Source of the DNA: RUG11462 sp051877275
GTDB taxonomy: Bacteria > Bacillota > Clostridia > Oscillospirales > Acutalibacteraceae
Reading direction: 5' to 3'
Assembly: GCA_051877275.1 (NCBI GenBank)
Contig: JBJEIS010000179.1
Location: forward strand, 1-8,009
Length of the DNA: 8,009 nucleotides
Shown here: piece by piece, positions 1 to 6,764 of the stretch
Position numbering within the stretch: the first letter of the stretch is position 1
How the letters are laid out: each line of letters begins with the position of its first letter
Translations under genes and position numbers: made by a program
The notes under the pieces: generated by a model
Databases searched by the model: none
The model's input: only the letters and a program-made list of their open reading frames with translations
What the model was told of the DNA's origin: nothing

Positions 1-1
1 T

Positions 2-1480
2 GAGCTTTCCGGCAGAGAAAAAATGATAGGCGAGGGCATTATAAAAGAGATAAAAGCGCGTCTTGGATTTTTGCAAAGCGTAGGTCTGCATTATCTAACG
101 CTTTCCCGTTCAAGCGGAACTCTTTCAGGCGGTGAGGCTCAGCGAATCCGACTTGCAACGCAAATCGGCTCATCGCTTATGGGTGTGCTTTATATACTTG
201 ATGAGCCGAGTATAGGACTTCATCAGCGTGATAACGATAAATTGCTTGCAACGTTGAAAAAGCTTCGTGATCTCGGTAACACTTTAATTGTTGTTGAACA
301 TGATGAAGATACAATGCGAGAGGCTGATTATATTGTAGATATAGGTCCCGGTGCAGGTGTAAACGGCGGTAATGTTGTGTTCAGCGGAACGCCGAAAGAG
401 CTTCTTGAGTGTAAAGATAGCATTACAGGTGATTATCTTTCCGGCAGAAGAGCAATTCCTGTTCCGCAAAAACGAAGAAAAGGCAACGGTCAGTTTATTA
501 AAATCGTCGGCGCAAAACAGAATAACCTTAAAAATATTAATGTAAAAATACCGCTTGGTAAATTCGTAGCTGTTACGGGCGTTTCGGGTTCGGGTAAATC
601 ATCGCTTGTTAATGAAATTTTATATAAATCAATTTCAAAAACTCTATACCGTTCAAAGGCAAGACCGGGTGAGCATAAAGCTATTGAAGGTATTGAGAAT
701 ATTGATAAAATCATAAATATCGACCAGTCGCCGATTGGCAGAACACCGCGTTCAAACCCTGCTACTTATACTGGAGTTTTTACAGATATACGCGCTCTTT
801 TTGCCGAAACAAAAGAGGCAAAAATCCGCAATTATACTCAGGGACGCTTTTCGTTTAATGTTAAAGGCGGCAGATGTGAGGCCTGTGAGGGCGACGGTAT
901 TTTGAAAATCGAAATGCACTTTCTTCCTGATATTTATGTGCCTTGCGAGGTATGTAAAGGTGCAAGATATAACCGTGAAACTCTTGAGGTTAAATATAAG
1001 GATAAAAGCATTTATGATGTGCTTGAAATGACTGTTGAAGAAGGATTGAAATTTTTTGAGCATATGCCGAAAATAAAACGAAAATTACAAACCTTGTATG
1101 ATGTCGGGCTCGGATATATAAAAATAGGTCAGCCTGCAACGACTCTTTCAGGCGGTGAGGCTCAAAGAGTAAAGCTTTCAACCGAGCTTTCAAAACGTTC
1201 AACAGGTAAAACGCTTTATGTGCTTGATGAACCTACAACAGGACTTCATACCGCTGATGTTCATAAGCTGATTGATGTTCTTCAAACACTTGTTGATAAA
1301 GGAAATACCATTGTTGTCATTGAACATAACCTTGATGTTATAAAGTGTGCCGACCATATTATTGATATGGGTCCTGAGGGCGGTGACGAAGGCGGAACCG
1401 TCGTTGTTGAGGGCACTCCTGAAAAGGTTGTTCAGTGCGAAAATTCATACACCGGCCAATATCTGAAAAAATTGCTTTAA
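2..1480 (+). CDS. uvrA: UvrA, excinuclease ABC subunit A (3' part, 5' end outside window)
   Basis: UvrA is the damage-sensing ABC ATPase of nucleotide excision repair; it dimerises, scans DNA with UvrB and loads UvrB at lesions. The reading frame is open from the first full codon at base 2, so the ATG at 23 is an internal methionine, not the start. About 492 residues are present, roughly the C-terminal half of a protein usually near 940. Visible landmarks: the first ABC signature LSGGEAQRI (about nt 122-148) with Walker B ILDEPS and the VVEHDEDTM switch; the second Walker A GVSGSGKSS (nt 578-604); a CxxC-19-CxxC zinc module (cysteine codons at 875, 884, 944, 953); the second signature LSGGEAQRV and Walker B VLDEPTTGLH; and a normal C-terminus with TAA. 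All expected key residues are present. The next gene starts 113 bases downstream, probably from its own promoter. Confidence 0.97.
   Translation, partial: ELSGREKMIGEGIIKEIKARLGFLQSVGLHYLTLSRSSGTLSGGEAQRIRLATQIGSSLMGVLYILDEPSIGLHQRDNDKLLATLKKLRDLGNTLIVVEHDEDTMREADYIVDIGPGAGVNGGNVVFSGTPKELLECKDSITGDYLSGRRAIPVPQKRRKGNGQFIKIVGAKQNNLKNINVKIPLGKFVAVTGVSGSGKSSLVNEILYKSISKTLYRSKARPGEHKAIEGIENIDKIINIDQSPIGRTPRSNPATYTGVFTDIRALFAETKEAKIRNYTQGRFSFNVKGGRCEACEGDGILKIEMHFLPDIYVPCEVCKGARYNRETLEVKYKDKSIYDVLEMTVEEGLKFFEHMPKIKRKLQTLYDVGLGYIKIGQPATTLSGGEAQRVKLSTELSKRSTGKTLYVLDEPTTGLHTADVHKLIDVLQTLVDKGNTIVVIEHNLDVIKCADHIIDMGPEGGDEGGTVVVEGTPEKVVQCENSYTGQYLKKLL
119..141 (+). repeat. 23-bp direct repeat within uvrA, copy 1
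   Basis: This stretch is identical, base for base, to 1142-1164. Both copies encode the ABC signature TLSGGEAQ in the same frame, one in each ATPase module. The protein-level duplication is general for UvrA; the complete agreement of synonymous codons is the less expected part. Confidence 0.85.
1142..1164 (+). repeat. 23-bp direct repeat within uvrA, copy 2
   Basis: This is the second copy of the repeat at 119-141, in the C-terminal ATPase module and encoding its signature motif. Flanking bases differ on both sides, so the identity is confined to the signature codons. Confidence 0.85.
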
Positions 1481-1556
1481 AGTAATATTAATTGTCGGTT
1501 TATCGTTTCTTGATAAGAAAAGTTTACAACTTGTTAAATTTTTAAAATGATATTTA

Positions 1557-1565
1557 TGGTATACT
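1557..1565 (+). promoter_or_regulatory. Likely extended -10 promoter for the DUF5685 gene cluster
   Basis: The sequence TGGTATACT reads as an extended -10 element (TGn plus TATACT, hexamer at 1560-1565) 28 bases before the ATG at 1594, leaving room for a short leader. No good TTGACA-like -35 sits at 16-18 bases upstream (that stretch is an A/T run), which fits extended -10 promoters that depend less on -35. The surrounding 113-base gap is the only sizeable non-coding stretch in the window. The start point, expected near 1571-1573, is inferred. Confidence 0.45.
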
Positions 1566-1593
1566 GTGCTGTGATAACAGAAGGAGCGGTGTT

Positions 1594-2460
1594 ATGTTTG
1601 GATATGTAAAAGCTTACAAGCCTGAACTTAAAATTGCCGAATATGACACTTATAAAGCGGTTTATTGCTCGCTTTGCAGACAGTTAGGTAAAGATTACGG
1701 AATCTTTGCCAAATTTATTCTTTCATATGATTTTGTCTTTTTGGCAATGCTTAAATTAGGTTTACAGGACGAATGCTGCGGATATACTAAAATGCGTTGC
1801 CCGTTTAATCCGCTTAAAAAATGTATGCGTCTTGAAAAAAAGTCTGACGCTTTGGAATTTTCAGCGGCTTGTTTGATAATAATGTTTTATTATAAACTGC
1901 TTGACGATATGAAAGATAACGGTATAAAAGGTAAATTGCGAAGCGGTATTTTATTTCCATTCTTTAATCATTACCGTAAAAAAGCAAGAAAAAAATTTGC
2001 TGATATTGACGATAAATTATCTGAGTTAATCAGAGCACAGACCAATATTGAGAATTCGGAATCCTGCAGCGTTGATATGGCTGCAGAGCCTACTGCAAAA
2101 ATGCTTGAATATATTTTTTCTTACGGTTGCAGTCAGGATGTGCAGAAGCGTGTTTTATCAAGAGTTGGCTATCTTTCAGGCAAATGGGTTTATTTGATTG
2201 ACGCGCTTGACGATTTAAAAGAAGACCTTAAAAAGTCGTCGTATAATCCTTTTATAAAGCGTTATGAACTCAAAAACGGCGATGATTTAGGCGAGGCTGT
2301 TAAAAATTCGGTAAGCCTTATTAATAACTGTAATGTTGAGTTAGCAAATACATTTGAACTTTTAGATTTTAAAAGATATAAAACTATTCTTTCTAATATT
2401 ATTTATCTCGGACTTCCCGATCAATTGAAGAAAGTTACCGACAAGGAGAATGAAAAATGA
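1594..2460 (+). CDS. DUF5685-family protein, function unknown (possible all-alpha isoprenoid-synthase-like fold)
   Basis: This is a 288-residue soluble protein with no signal peptide. I recognise it as DUF5685-like from its N-terminus (MFGYVKAYKPEL, then YCSLCRQLG) and its pairing with a J-domain gene. The function is not established. The start is supported by AAGGAG at 1581-1586, seven bases before ATG. Visible features are cysteines C25xxC28 followed by C61, C62, C69 and C77, which could form a metal site; an aspartate-rich motif DDMKD at residues 104-108; and a second one, DALDDLKED, at 203-211, followed by a Y-x-P at 217-219. The two motifs, about 100 residues apart in a mostly helical protein, resemble the paired Mg-diphosphate-binding motifs of trans-isoprenyl diphosphate and squalene/phytoene synthases; this is my inference from the motifs only. 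The stop overlaps the next start (ATGA), implying coupled translation with the J-domain protein. Confidence 0.8.
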   Translation: MFGYVKAYKPELKIAEYDTYKAVYCSLCRQLGKDYGIFAKFILSYDFVFLAMLKLGLQDECCGYTKMRCPFNPLKKCMRLEKKSDALEFSAACLIIMFYYKLLDDMKDNGIKGKLRSGILFPFFNHYRKKARKKFADIDDKLSELIRAQTNIENSESCSVDMAAEPTAKMLEYIFSYGCSQDVQKRVLSRVGYLSGKWVYLIDALDDLKEDLKKSSYNPFIKRYELKNGDDLGEAVKNSVSLINNCNVELANTFELLDFKRYKTILSNIIYLGLPDQLKKVTDKENEK

Positions 2461-3074
2461 CCAATCCCTATGAGGTTTTAGGAGTAAATCCGAACGCTTC
2501 GGAAGAAGAAATTAAGGCAGCTTATAAAAAATTAGCCAGAAAATATCATCCGGATAATTATTCTGATAATCCTCTTTCCGATCTGGCAGAAGAAAAAATG
2601 AAAGAAATAAATGAAGCATACGACGCTATTATGTCGCAAAAGCGCGGAAGTTCAAACGGCTCGGGTGCTTCCGGTAATTCATACGGCGGATACAGCGATT
2701 CCGGTGTTTTTGCAGATGTTCGACGTTTTATAAGTCAGAATCGAATTGAAGAAGCCCAGGAAATTCTTGACGGCGTAAGCATTTCTGACAGAAATGCCGA
2801 ATGGTATTTTTTAAACGGCTCTGTTTTGTATAGAAAAGGCTGGTATGACGATGCTTTTACCTCTTTTTCTACTGCTTGCAGAATGGACCCGAATAATCTT
2901 GAATACAGAAATGCGCTTGACCGTATCAGCGCTCAGAGAAACGGTCAATTCGGCAGCGGATATAATACAAGCTCATATAACGGCGGTTGTTCGGCATGCG
3001 ATATGTGTCAGGGACTTATTTGTGCCGATTGCTGCTGTGAATGTATGGGCGGCGACTTAATAAGATGTTGCTAA
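2457..3074 (+). CDS. J-domain (DnaJ-like) protein with TPR-like middle and cysteine-rich tail
   Basis: J-domain proteins stimulate the ATPase of Hsp70 (DnaK) and direct it to substrates. This 205-residue protein has a J domain at about residues 2-62 with the essential HPD at 31-33, a Gly/Ser/Tyr linker at 64-83, a helical TPR-like stretch at about 84-158, a second flexible linker, and a tail at 178-205 containing ten cysteines (178, 181, 184, 189, 192-194, 196, 204, 205). It lacks the classical DnaJ zinc-finger repeats (CxxCxGxG) and client-binding beta domains, so it is a specialised co-chaperone and not DnaJ itself. AAGGAG at 2443-2448 lies eight bases before the ATG, which overlaps the stop of the DUF5685 gene by four bases. 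The tail could bind metal or be lipid-modified; neither is shown. The DUF5685 protein is the obvious candidate client or partner (inference). Confidence 0.9.
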   Translation: MTNPYEVLGVNPNASEEEIKAAYKKLARKYHPDNYSDNPLSDLAEEKMKEINEAYDAIMSQKRGSSNGSGASGNSYGGYSDSGVFADVRRFISQNRIEEAQEILDGVSISDRNAEWYFLNGSVLYRKGWYDDAFTSFSTACRMDPNNLEYRNALDRISAQRNGQFGSGYNTSSYNGGCSACDMCQGLICADCCCECMGGDLIRCC

Positions 3075-3084
3075 TACGGTGAAA

Positions 3085-3104
3085 AAAGGGGATGAGCTTG
3101 TTTG
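3085..3104 (+). promoter_or_regulatory. Ribosome binding site deciding a TTG start
   Basis: AAAGGGG at 3085-3091 is followed, ten bases later, by TTG at 3102-3104. A TGA at 3093-3095 closes this frame just upstream, and the only nearby ATG (3092) is out of frame and directly abuts the purine run. TTG is therefore the best start for the membrane protein. Confidence 0.7.
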
Positions 3105-3659
3105 AAAAAGTCAGCTGCAAAAACCACTACTATGATTTCGGTTTGCGGACTTTTTGCCGCACTTTCAGTTGTAATAATGCTCGCATCATATCTCGGTGTA
3201 ACAACTTATGCAGTACCTGCTATCGCAGGTGCTTTGCTTGTAATAATATATCTTGAATTTAGTGCAAAAAATGCGTTTACCGTTTATCTTGCGGTAAGCG
3301 TTTTGTCGTTTTTAATATGTGAAAAAGAGGCGGCTTTGTGTTATGCCTTATTCTTCGGTTACTATCCTATATTAAAAGCTTATATTGAAAGAATACATAA
3401 TAAGTCTGTTCAGTGGATTACAAAAATTTTATTGTTTACCGTATCGTTTACCATTGTTACGGTACTGGCAATTTTGTTTTTAGGAATACCGGTAAGTGAA
3501 ATAAATATGGGCTTCGGTGTTTGGGGAATTATAGCTTTTGCACTTGCCCTTGAAGTAATGTTTGTTTTATATGATATTGCTATGACTCGGATTATTACTT
3601 TATATATTGTAAGATACCGTGAAAAATTCAGAAAAATGATGAGATTAAACAGAAAATAG
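3102..3659 (+). CDS. Six-helix integral membrane protein, function unknown
   Basis: I do not recognise this 185-residue protein with certainty. It has a short basic N-terminus (MKKSAAK) and about six hydrophobic segments: residues 11-31, 36-53, 58-73, 77-95, 106-129 and 138-170 (the last is long and may be one helix plus a re-entrant part). It ends in a strongly basic tail (RYREKFRKMMRLNRK), which by the positive-inside rule would be cytoplasmic. Size, helix count and the small-residue-rich first helix resemble substrate-binding S components of ECF vitamin transporters, but I see no decisive motif, so that is a weak suggestion. It begins 27 bases after the J-domain gene and ends 23 bases before the P-loop kinase remnant, so it probably shares their transcript. 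It is translated from TTG, which may mean low expression. Confidence 0.75.
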   Translation: MKKSAAKTTTMISVCGLFAALSVVIMLASYLGVTTYAVPAIAGALLVIIYLEFSAKNAFTVYLAVSVLSFLICEKEAALCYALFFGYYPILKAYIERIHNKSVQWITKILLFTVSFTIVTVLAILFLGIPVSEINMGFGVWGIIAFALALEVMFVLYDIAMTRIITLYIVRYREKFRKMMRLNRK

Positions 3660-3682
3660 CACTTGATTTTTAGGGGAAATAT

Positions 3683-4206
3683 ATGAAGATTGCGATTATT
3701 GGATATAGCGGTTGCGGGAAATCTACCTTGGCTGAATTTTTTCAAAAAAATACAATCTACCGCTGCTTTATCTTGATAAAATTCATCATTTAGCAGGTTG
3801 GAAAGAACAAAAACCGGAGATTGAACAGCAAAAAGTAAAGAATTTTTTAGATAATAACGAAAATTGGGTTATAGACGGAAATTACTTTAAGCTTTCATTT
3901 GAACGCAGAATGAATGAAGCAGATAGAATCATTTTTATGAATTTCAATCGTTTTAACTGTCTTTTTAGAGTTATTAAAAGATACCTAAAATACAAAGGAA
4001 AAAACCGAAGTTCTATGACAGACGGTTGCGAAGAAAAAATAGATTTTGAGTTTATTTCTTGGATTTTGCATTATGGCAGAACTAAAGAGAAAAAGAAAAA
4101 ACATGAGAATGTAATTAATACTTATAAAAGCAAAACTGTGATTATTAGAAATCAGAAACAACTCGATAAGTTTTATGAAGGGCAAATGTTGTATGAAAAA
4201 ATATGA
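3683..4206 (+). pseudogene. P-loop nucleotide kinase, topology-modulation/FlaR type, with a one-base frameshift
   Basis: The start ATG at 3683 follows AGGGGA at 3672-3677 and encodes an intact Walker A (GYSGCGKST, residues 7-15). This frame then stops at TAG 3791-3793 after 36 codons. The continuation is in the frame one base back: from TAC at 3751 it reads YNLPLLYLDKIHHLAGW, then WVIDGNY, ADRIIF and a basic helix, ending at TGA 4204-4206. Restoring one A in the A7 run at 3744-3750 joins the halves into a 174-residue protein, the usual length for this AAA/adenylate-kinase-like family. The family is often called DNA topology modulation protein, but its substrate is uncertain. The downstream half has no further stop or gap, so the lesion is recent, a sequencing error, or bypassed by slippage. 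The 3' end overlaps the next gene by 14 bases. Confidence 0.8.
3744..3750 (+). other. A7 run at the frameshift point (possible slippage site)
   Basis: Seven adenines directly follow T6-C, a sequence prone to indels in replication, transcription and sequencing. In the upstream frame the heptamer at 3745-3751 reads A AAA AAT, which fits the X XXY YYZ pattern for -1 ribosomal slippage; a -1 shift here leads exactly into TAC 3751 and the rest of the kinase. Adding one A (transcript slippage) would do the same. Whether any slippage occurs is unknown, and seven As is short for efficient polymerase slippage. Confidence 0.5.
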
Positions 4207-5446
4207 TGCGGTAGTGATAGGGGCAGGTCCGGCAGGAATGTTTTGTGCTGGACATTTAGGACAAAACGGTCACTCTGTTGCTCTTATAGAGAGAAACGAA
4301 AAAGTAGGCAGAAAATTGCTTATCACCGGCAAAGGCAGATGTAATATTACAAATATGTCTGATAAAACCGAGCTTATTTCTTCGCTTACTAAAAATAATA
4401 AATTTATGTACAGTGCTTTTGCGACTTTTGACGCCTATGACACTATATCTTTTTTTGAGGATAACGGAGTGCCGATAAAGGTCGAGCGCGGGAACCGAGT
4501 TTTTCCTGTGTCTGATAAATCGGTCGATGTTGTAGACTGCCTTTATAATTTTGTTAAGAAAAACAATGTGGATATTATCAATGAAAGGGCGGTCTCTTTT
4601 GAGTTTGAGAATGATAAAATAACCTCTGTGTGTTTTGAAGACGGCAATGAGGTTAAAGGTGATTACTTTGTAATTGCGACAGGCGGAAAATCTTATCCTA
4701 AAACAGGCTCAACAGGTGACGGCTATACCTTAGCAAAGCAAGCAGGGCATAAAATTATCAATCCTGTCGGCTCGCTGGTCCCGCTGAATGTTGCTGAGGG
4801 TTCTGCGGCGCAAATGCAAGGGCTTTCGCTTAAAAATACCGCTATAAAAATAGAAGATACAAAAAGCAAAAAAACAGTTTACAGTGATTTCGGAGAAATG
4901 CTTTTTACTCATTTCGGACTTTCGGGGCCGATGATTTTATCTGCGTCGGCTCATATGAGAAACGCACAAAGCGGTCAGTATATTGTTCATATTGATTTAA
5001 AACCTGCTCTTGATAATGAAAAGCTTGATGTACGCATTTTGCGTGATTTTTCTGAAAATAATAATAAAATGCTTTGTAATTCTTTATCAAAACTGTTGCC
5101 AAGCAAGATGATTCCTGTTATAATAAAAAACAGCGGCTTAACAGGCAAGGAAAAGGTAAATCAGATTACTAAACAACAACGCGAAGCTTTAGTTAAAAAT
5201 ATTAAGGATTTGCGTTTTACCGTTACTTCGCTTCGTCCTGTTGAGGAGGCTATTGTTACTTCCGGCGGCGTCGATTGCGGTGAAGTTCAGCCGAAAACAA
5301 TGTGTTCAAAGATTTGTGAAAATCTTTATTTCGCAGGCGAGGTTATAGATGTCGACGCTTATACCGGCGGATTTAATTTACAGATTGCTTTTTCAACCGC
5401 TTTTTCAGCTGCTGCCTATATTAATAAAAGATTAAAAGGGGAATAA
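4193..5446 (+). CDS. FAD-dependent oxidoreductase, BaiN/HI0933-like (aminoacetone oxidase family)
   Basis: This is a 417-residue cytoplasmic flavoprotein of the HI0933/YhiN/BaiN group. Family members are variously annotated as aminoacetone oxidase or bile-acid dehydrogenase BaiN, and the true substrate here cannot be read from sequence. The N-terminal Rossmann motif is GAGPAG (residues 10-15), with the ribose-binding E33. The family hallmark GRKLLITGKGRCNITN is at 39-54, an ATGGKSYPKTGSTGDG block at 162-177, and the C-terminal FAD-closing block FAGEVIDVDAYTGGFNLQ at 380-397. All are intact. I chose ATG 4193 because GAAGGG at 4177-4182 lies ten bases upstream and the Rossmann strand then starts at residue 4; an in-frame ATG at 4175 would add six unusual residues and lie inside that binding site. 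It overlaps the kinase remnant by 14 bases and ends three bases before cmk, a common clostridial arrangement. Confidence 0.93.
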   Translation: MKKYDAVVIGAGPAGMFCAGHLGQNGHSVALIERNEKVGRKLLITGKGRCNITNMSDKTELISSLTKNNKFMYSAFATFDAYDTISFFEDNGVPIKVERGNRVFPVSDKSVDVVDCLYNFVKKNNVDIINERAVSFEFENDKITSVCFEDGNEVKGDYFVIATGGKSYPKTGSTGDGYTLAKQAGHKIINPVGSLVPLNVAEGSAAQMQGLSLKNTAIKIEDTKSKKTVYSDFGEMLFTHFGLSGPMILSASAHMRNAQSGQYIVHIDLKPALDNEKLDVRILRDFSENNNKMLCNSLSKLLPSKMIPVIIKNSGLTGKEKVNQITKQQREALVKNIKDLRFTVTSLRPVEEAIVTSGGVDCGEVQPKTMCSKICENLYFAGEVIDVDAYTGGFNLQIAFSTAFSAAAYINKRLKGE

Positions 5447-5449
5447 ATT

Positions 5450-6115
5450 ATGATTTCTGTCGCTATTGACGGACCTGCAGGAGCAGGCAAAAGTACGATT
5501 GCTAAATTAGCTTCAAAAAAATTAGGCTATATTTATATTGATACAGGTGCTCTTTACCGTTCAATCGGATATTATGTAATCAGCAAAGGCGGCGACCTTG
5601 ATAATGCCGAAAGCGTTATTTCTTATCTTCCTGAAATTACAGCTGAAATTAAATTTATTGATGAAGTTCAGCATGTTTTTATAAACGGTGAAGATGTAAG
5701 CGATAAAATTCGTACAGAGGAAGTTTCAAAAGCTGCTTCAAAAGTTTCAGCTATTCCAAAAGTAAGAGAATTTCTGCTTGAAATGCAAAGAGGTTTTGCA
5801 AAAAAATATAATGTTATTATGGATGGCAGAGATATAGGAACAGTTGTTTTACCTGATGCCCAAGTCAAAATATTTTTAACCGCTTCTGCCGAGGTTCGCG
5901 CTTCTCGGCGTTATAAAGAACAGGTTGAACGTGGTCTTAATGTTAATTATGATGAAATTTTAGCAGATATAAAAGACCGTGATTATCGTGATGAGCATAG
6001 AGAAATTGCTCCGCTTAAGCCTGCAGCGGACAGCGTTTATCTCGACACTTCGGATTTTGATGTTGAGCAAAGCGCCGATGCGGTAATTAAAACTATCAAT
6101 GATAAAATTAACTGA
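5450..6115 (+). CDS. cmk: Cytidylate kinase (CMP/dCMP kinase)
   Basis: Cmk phosphorylates CMP and dCMP with ATP to CDP and dCDP, recycling CMP released by RNA turnover and by phospholipid synthesis. The 221-residue length matches the bacterial short form. The P-loop GPAGAGKST is at residues 8-16, the substrate-binding DTGALYR at 31-37, DGRDIGT at 125-131 (the CMP-binding arginine loop), and the lid/catalytic region with RASRRYKE, then DRDYRDEHR at 176-184. Everything expected is intact. AAAAGGGGA at 5435-5442 is well spaced before the ATG, and only three bases separate it from the flavoprotein stop, so it is co-translated in an operon. plsC follows 19 bases after its stop; since CDP-diacylglycerol chemistry releases CMP, the pairing with a phospholipid gene makes metabolic sense (inference). 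Confidence 0.97.
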   Translation: MISVAIDGPAGAGKSTIAKLASKKLGYIYIDTGALYRSIGYYVISKGGDLDNAESVISYLPEITAEIKFIDEVQHVFINGEDVSDKIRTEEVSKAASKVSAIPKVREFLLEMQRGFAKKYNVIMDGRDIGTVVLPDAQVKIFLTASAEVRASRRYKEQVERGLNVNYDEILADIKDRDYRDEHREIAPLKPAADSVYLDTSDFDVEQSADAVIKTINDKIN

Positions 6116-6134
6116 AACGGAAGTGTTTTAAGAA

Positions 6135-6764
6135 GTGGAACAAAACCCTCATAAACAAACAAAATTCATTACAACCTTAAGATGTATATTCGGTCCGATT
6201 TTCCGTGTTCTTTTCAGAGTTAAGGTTGACGGACTTGAAAATATTCCTGATGAAGGCGGCTGCGTTTTTTGCAGTAACCATATTTCTTTGATGGACCCTG
6301 TTTTTTGGCTTGTTGTTACTAAAAAGCGTATTCATTATATGGCTAAAAAGGAGATTTTTAAAACAAAAATCTTTTGTTGGCTTTTAAAAAAAGCCGATGT
6401 TTTTGCAGTTTCCAGAGACAGCGGAAGCTCAGGCGCAGTAACAAAAGCTATTGATATTGTTAATAAAGGTGAGATTTTAGGAATTTTCCCGGAGGGAACG
6501 CGTTCAAAAGACGGCAGACCTGCAAAAGCAAAAGCGGGAGCTGCTTACATAGCGAGCGCAACAGGTGCTGATGTTGTTCCGATGGCGGTTGTTACTAAAA
6601 CTAAAATCCGCCCTTTTCATAAAACAATTTTAAAAATAGGTAAGCCTATTCCTTATGAAGAGATTCATTTTGAGGGTACAGACCGCAAGGGACTTCGTAA
6701 TGCTACTACAAGAATAATGGCGGAAATAACCGAGCTTTGGGAGAGCGGACAAAATGAGCTTTAA
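6135..6764 (+). CDS. plsC: 1-acyl-sn-glycerol-3-phosphate acyltransferase (PlsC family)
   Basis: PlsC adds the second acyl chain to lysophosphatidic acid, giving phosphatidic acid, the precursor of membrane phospholipids; it acts at the inner face of the membrane. The 209-residue protein carries the catalytic HX4D motif, NHISLMD, at residues 48-54, and the glycerol-phosphate-binding FPEGTR at 118-123. A hydrophobic amphipathic stretch near residues 13-29 (TTLRCIFGPIFRVLFRV) probably holds it to the membrane. The start is GTG at 6135: TAA at 6129-6131 closes the frame upstream, no ATG occurs before the active site, and a modest GGAAG at 6119-6123 precedes it. This GTG and weak site suggest lower translation than its neighbours. 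Its last 11 bases overlap the start of ispH-rpsA, implying coupling. Exact acyl donor (acyl-ACP or acyl-CoA) is not visible. Confidence 0.95.
   Translation: MEQNPHKQTKFITTLRCIFGPIFRVLFRVKVDGLENIPDEGGCVFCSNHISLMDPVFWLVVTKKRIHYMAKKEIFKTKIFCWLLKKADVFAVSRDSGSSGAVTKAIDIVNKGEILGIFPEGTRSKDGRPAKAKAGAAYIASATGADVVPMAVVTKTKIRPFHKTILKIGKPIPYEEIHFEGTDRKGLRNATTRIMAEITELWESGQNEL

Noticed and set aside
752..1063. Minus-strand open frames within uvrA and elsewhere (for example 3410-3745, 7446-7733)
   Set aside because: They lie opposite well-recognised genes, lack ribosome-binding sites and show no family resemblance; they mirror the codon pattern of the + strand.
1500..1516. Small inverted repeat TTATC/GATAA after uvrA as a possible terminator
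   Set aside because: The stem is only five A/T-rich pairs with a seven-base loop and has no following T run, so it is too weak to call.
1569..1580. CTGT-GATA-ACAG hairpin-like palindrome in the DUF5685 leader as an operator
   Set aside because: Four-base arms are expected by chance and no known regulator site is recognised.
3092..3094. ATG just after the AAAGGGG run as a start for the membrane protein or a leader peptide
   Set aside because: It is out of frame with the membrane protein, has no spacer from the Shine-Dalgarno, and gives a short cysteine/arginine-rich product with no features.
4175..4192. Upstream ATG as the start of the flavoprotein
   Set aside because: It would place the AAGGG ribosome-binding sequence inside the coding region and add six residues before the usual MKKYDAVVIGAG start.
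3910..4206. A separate 98-residue gene starting at ATG 3910
   Set aside because: The frame extends upstream with clear kinase homology to 3751; the ATG is an internal methionine (RRMNEADRIIF) without a ribosome-binding site.
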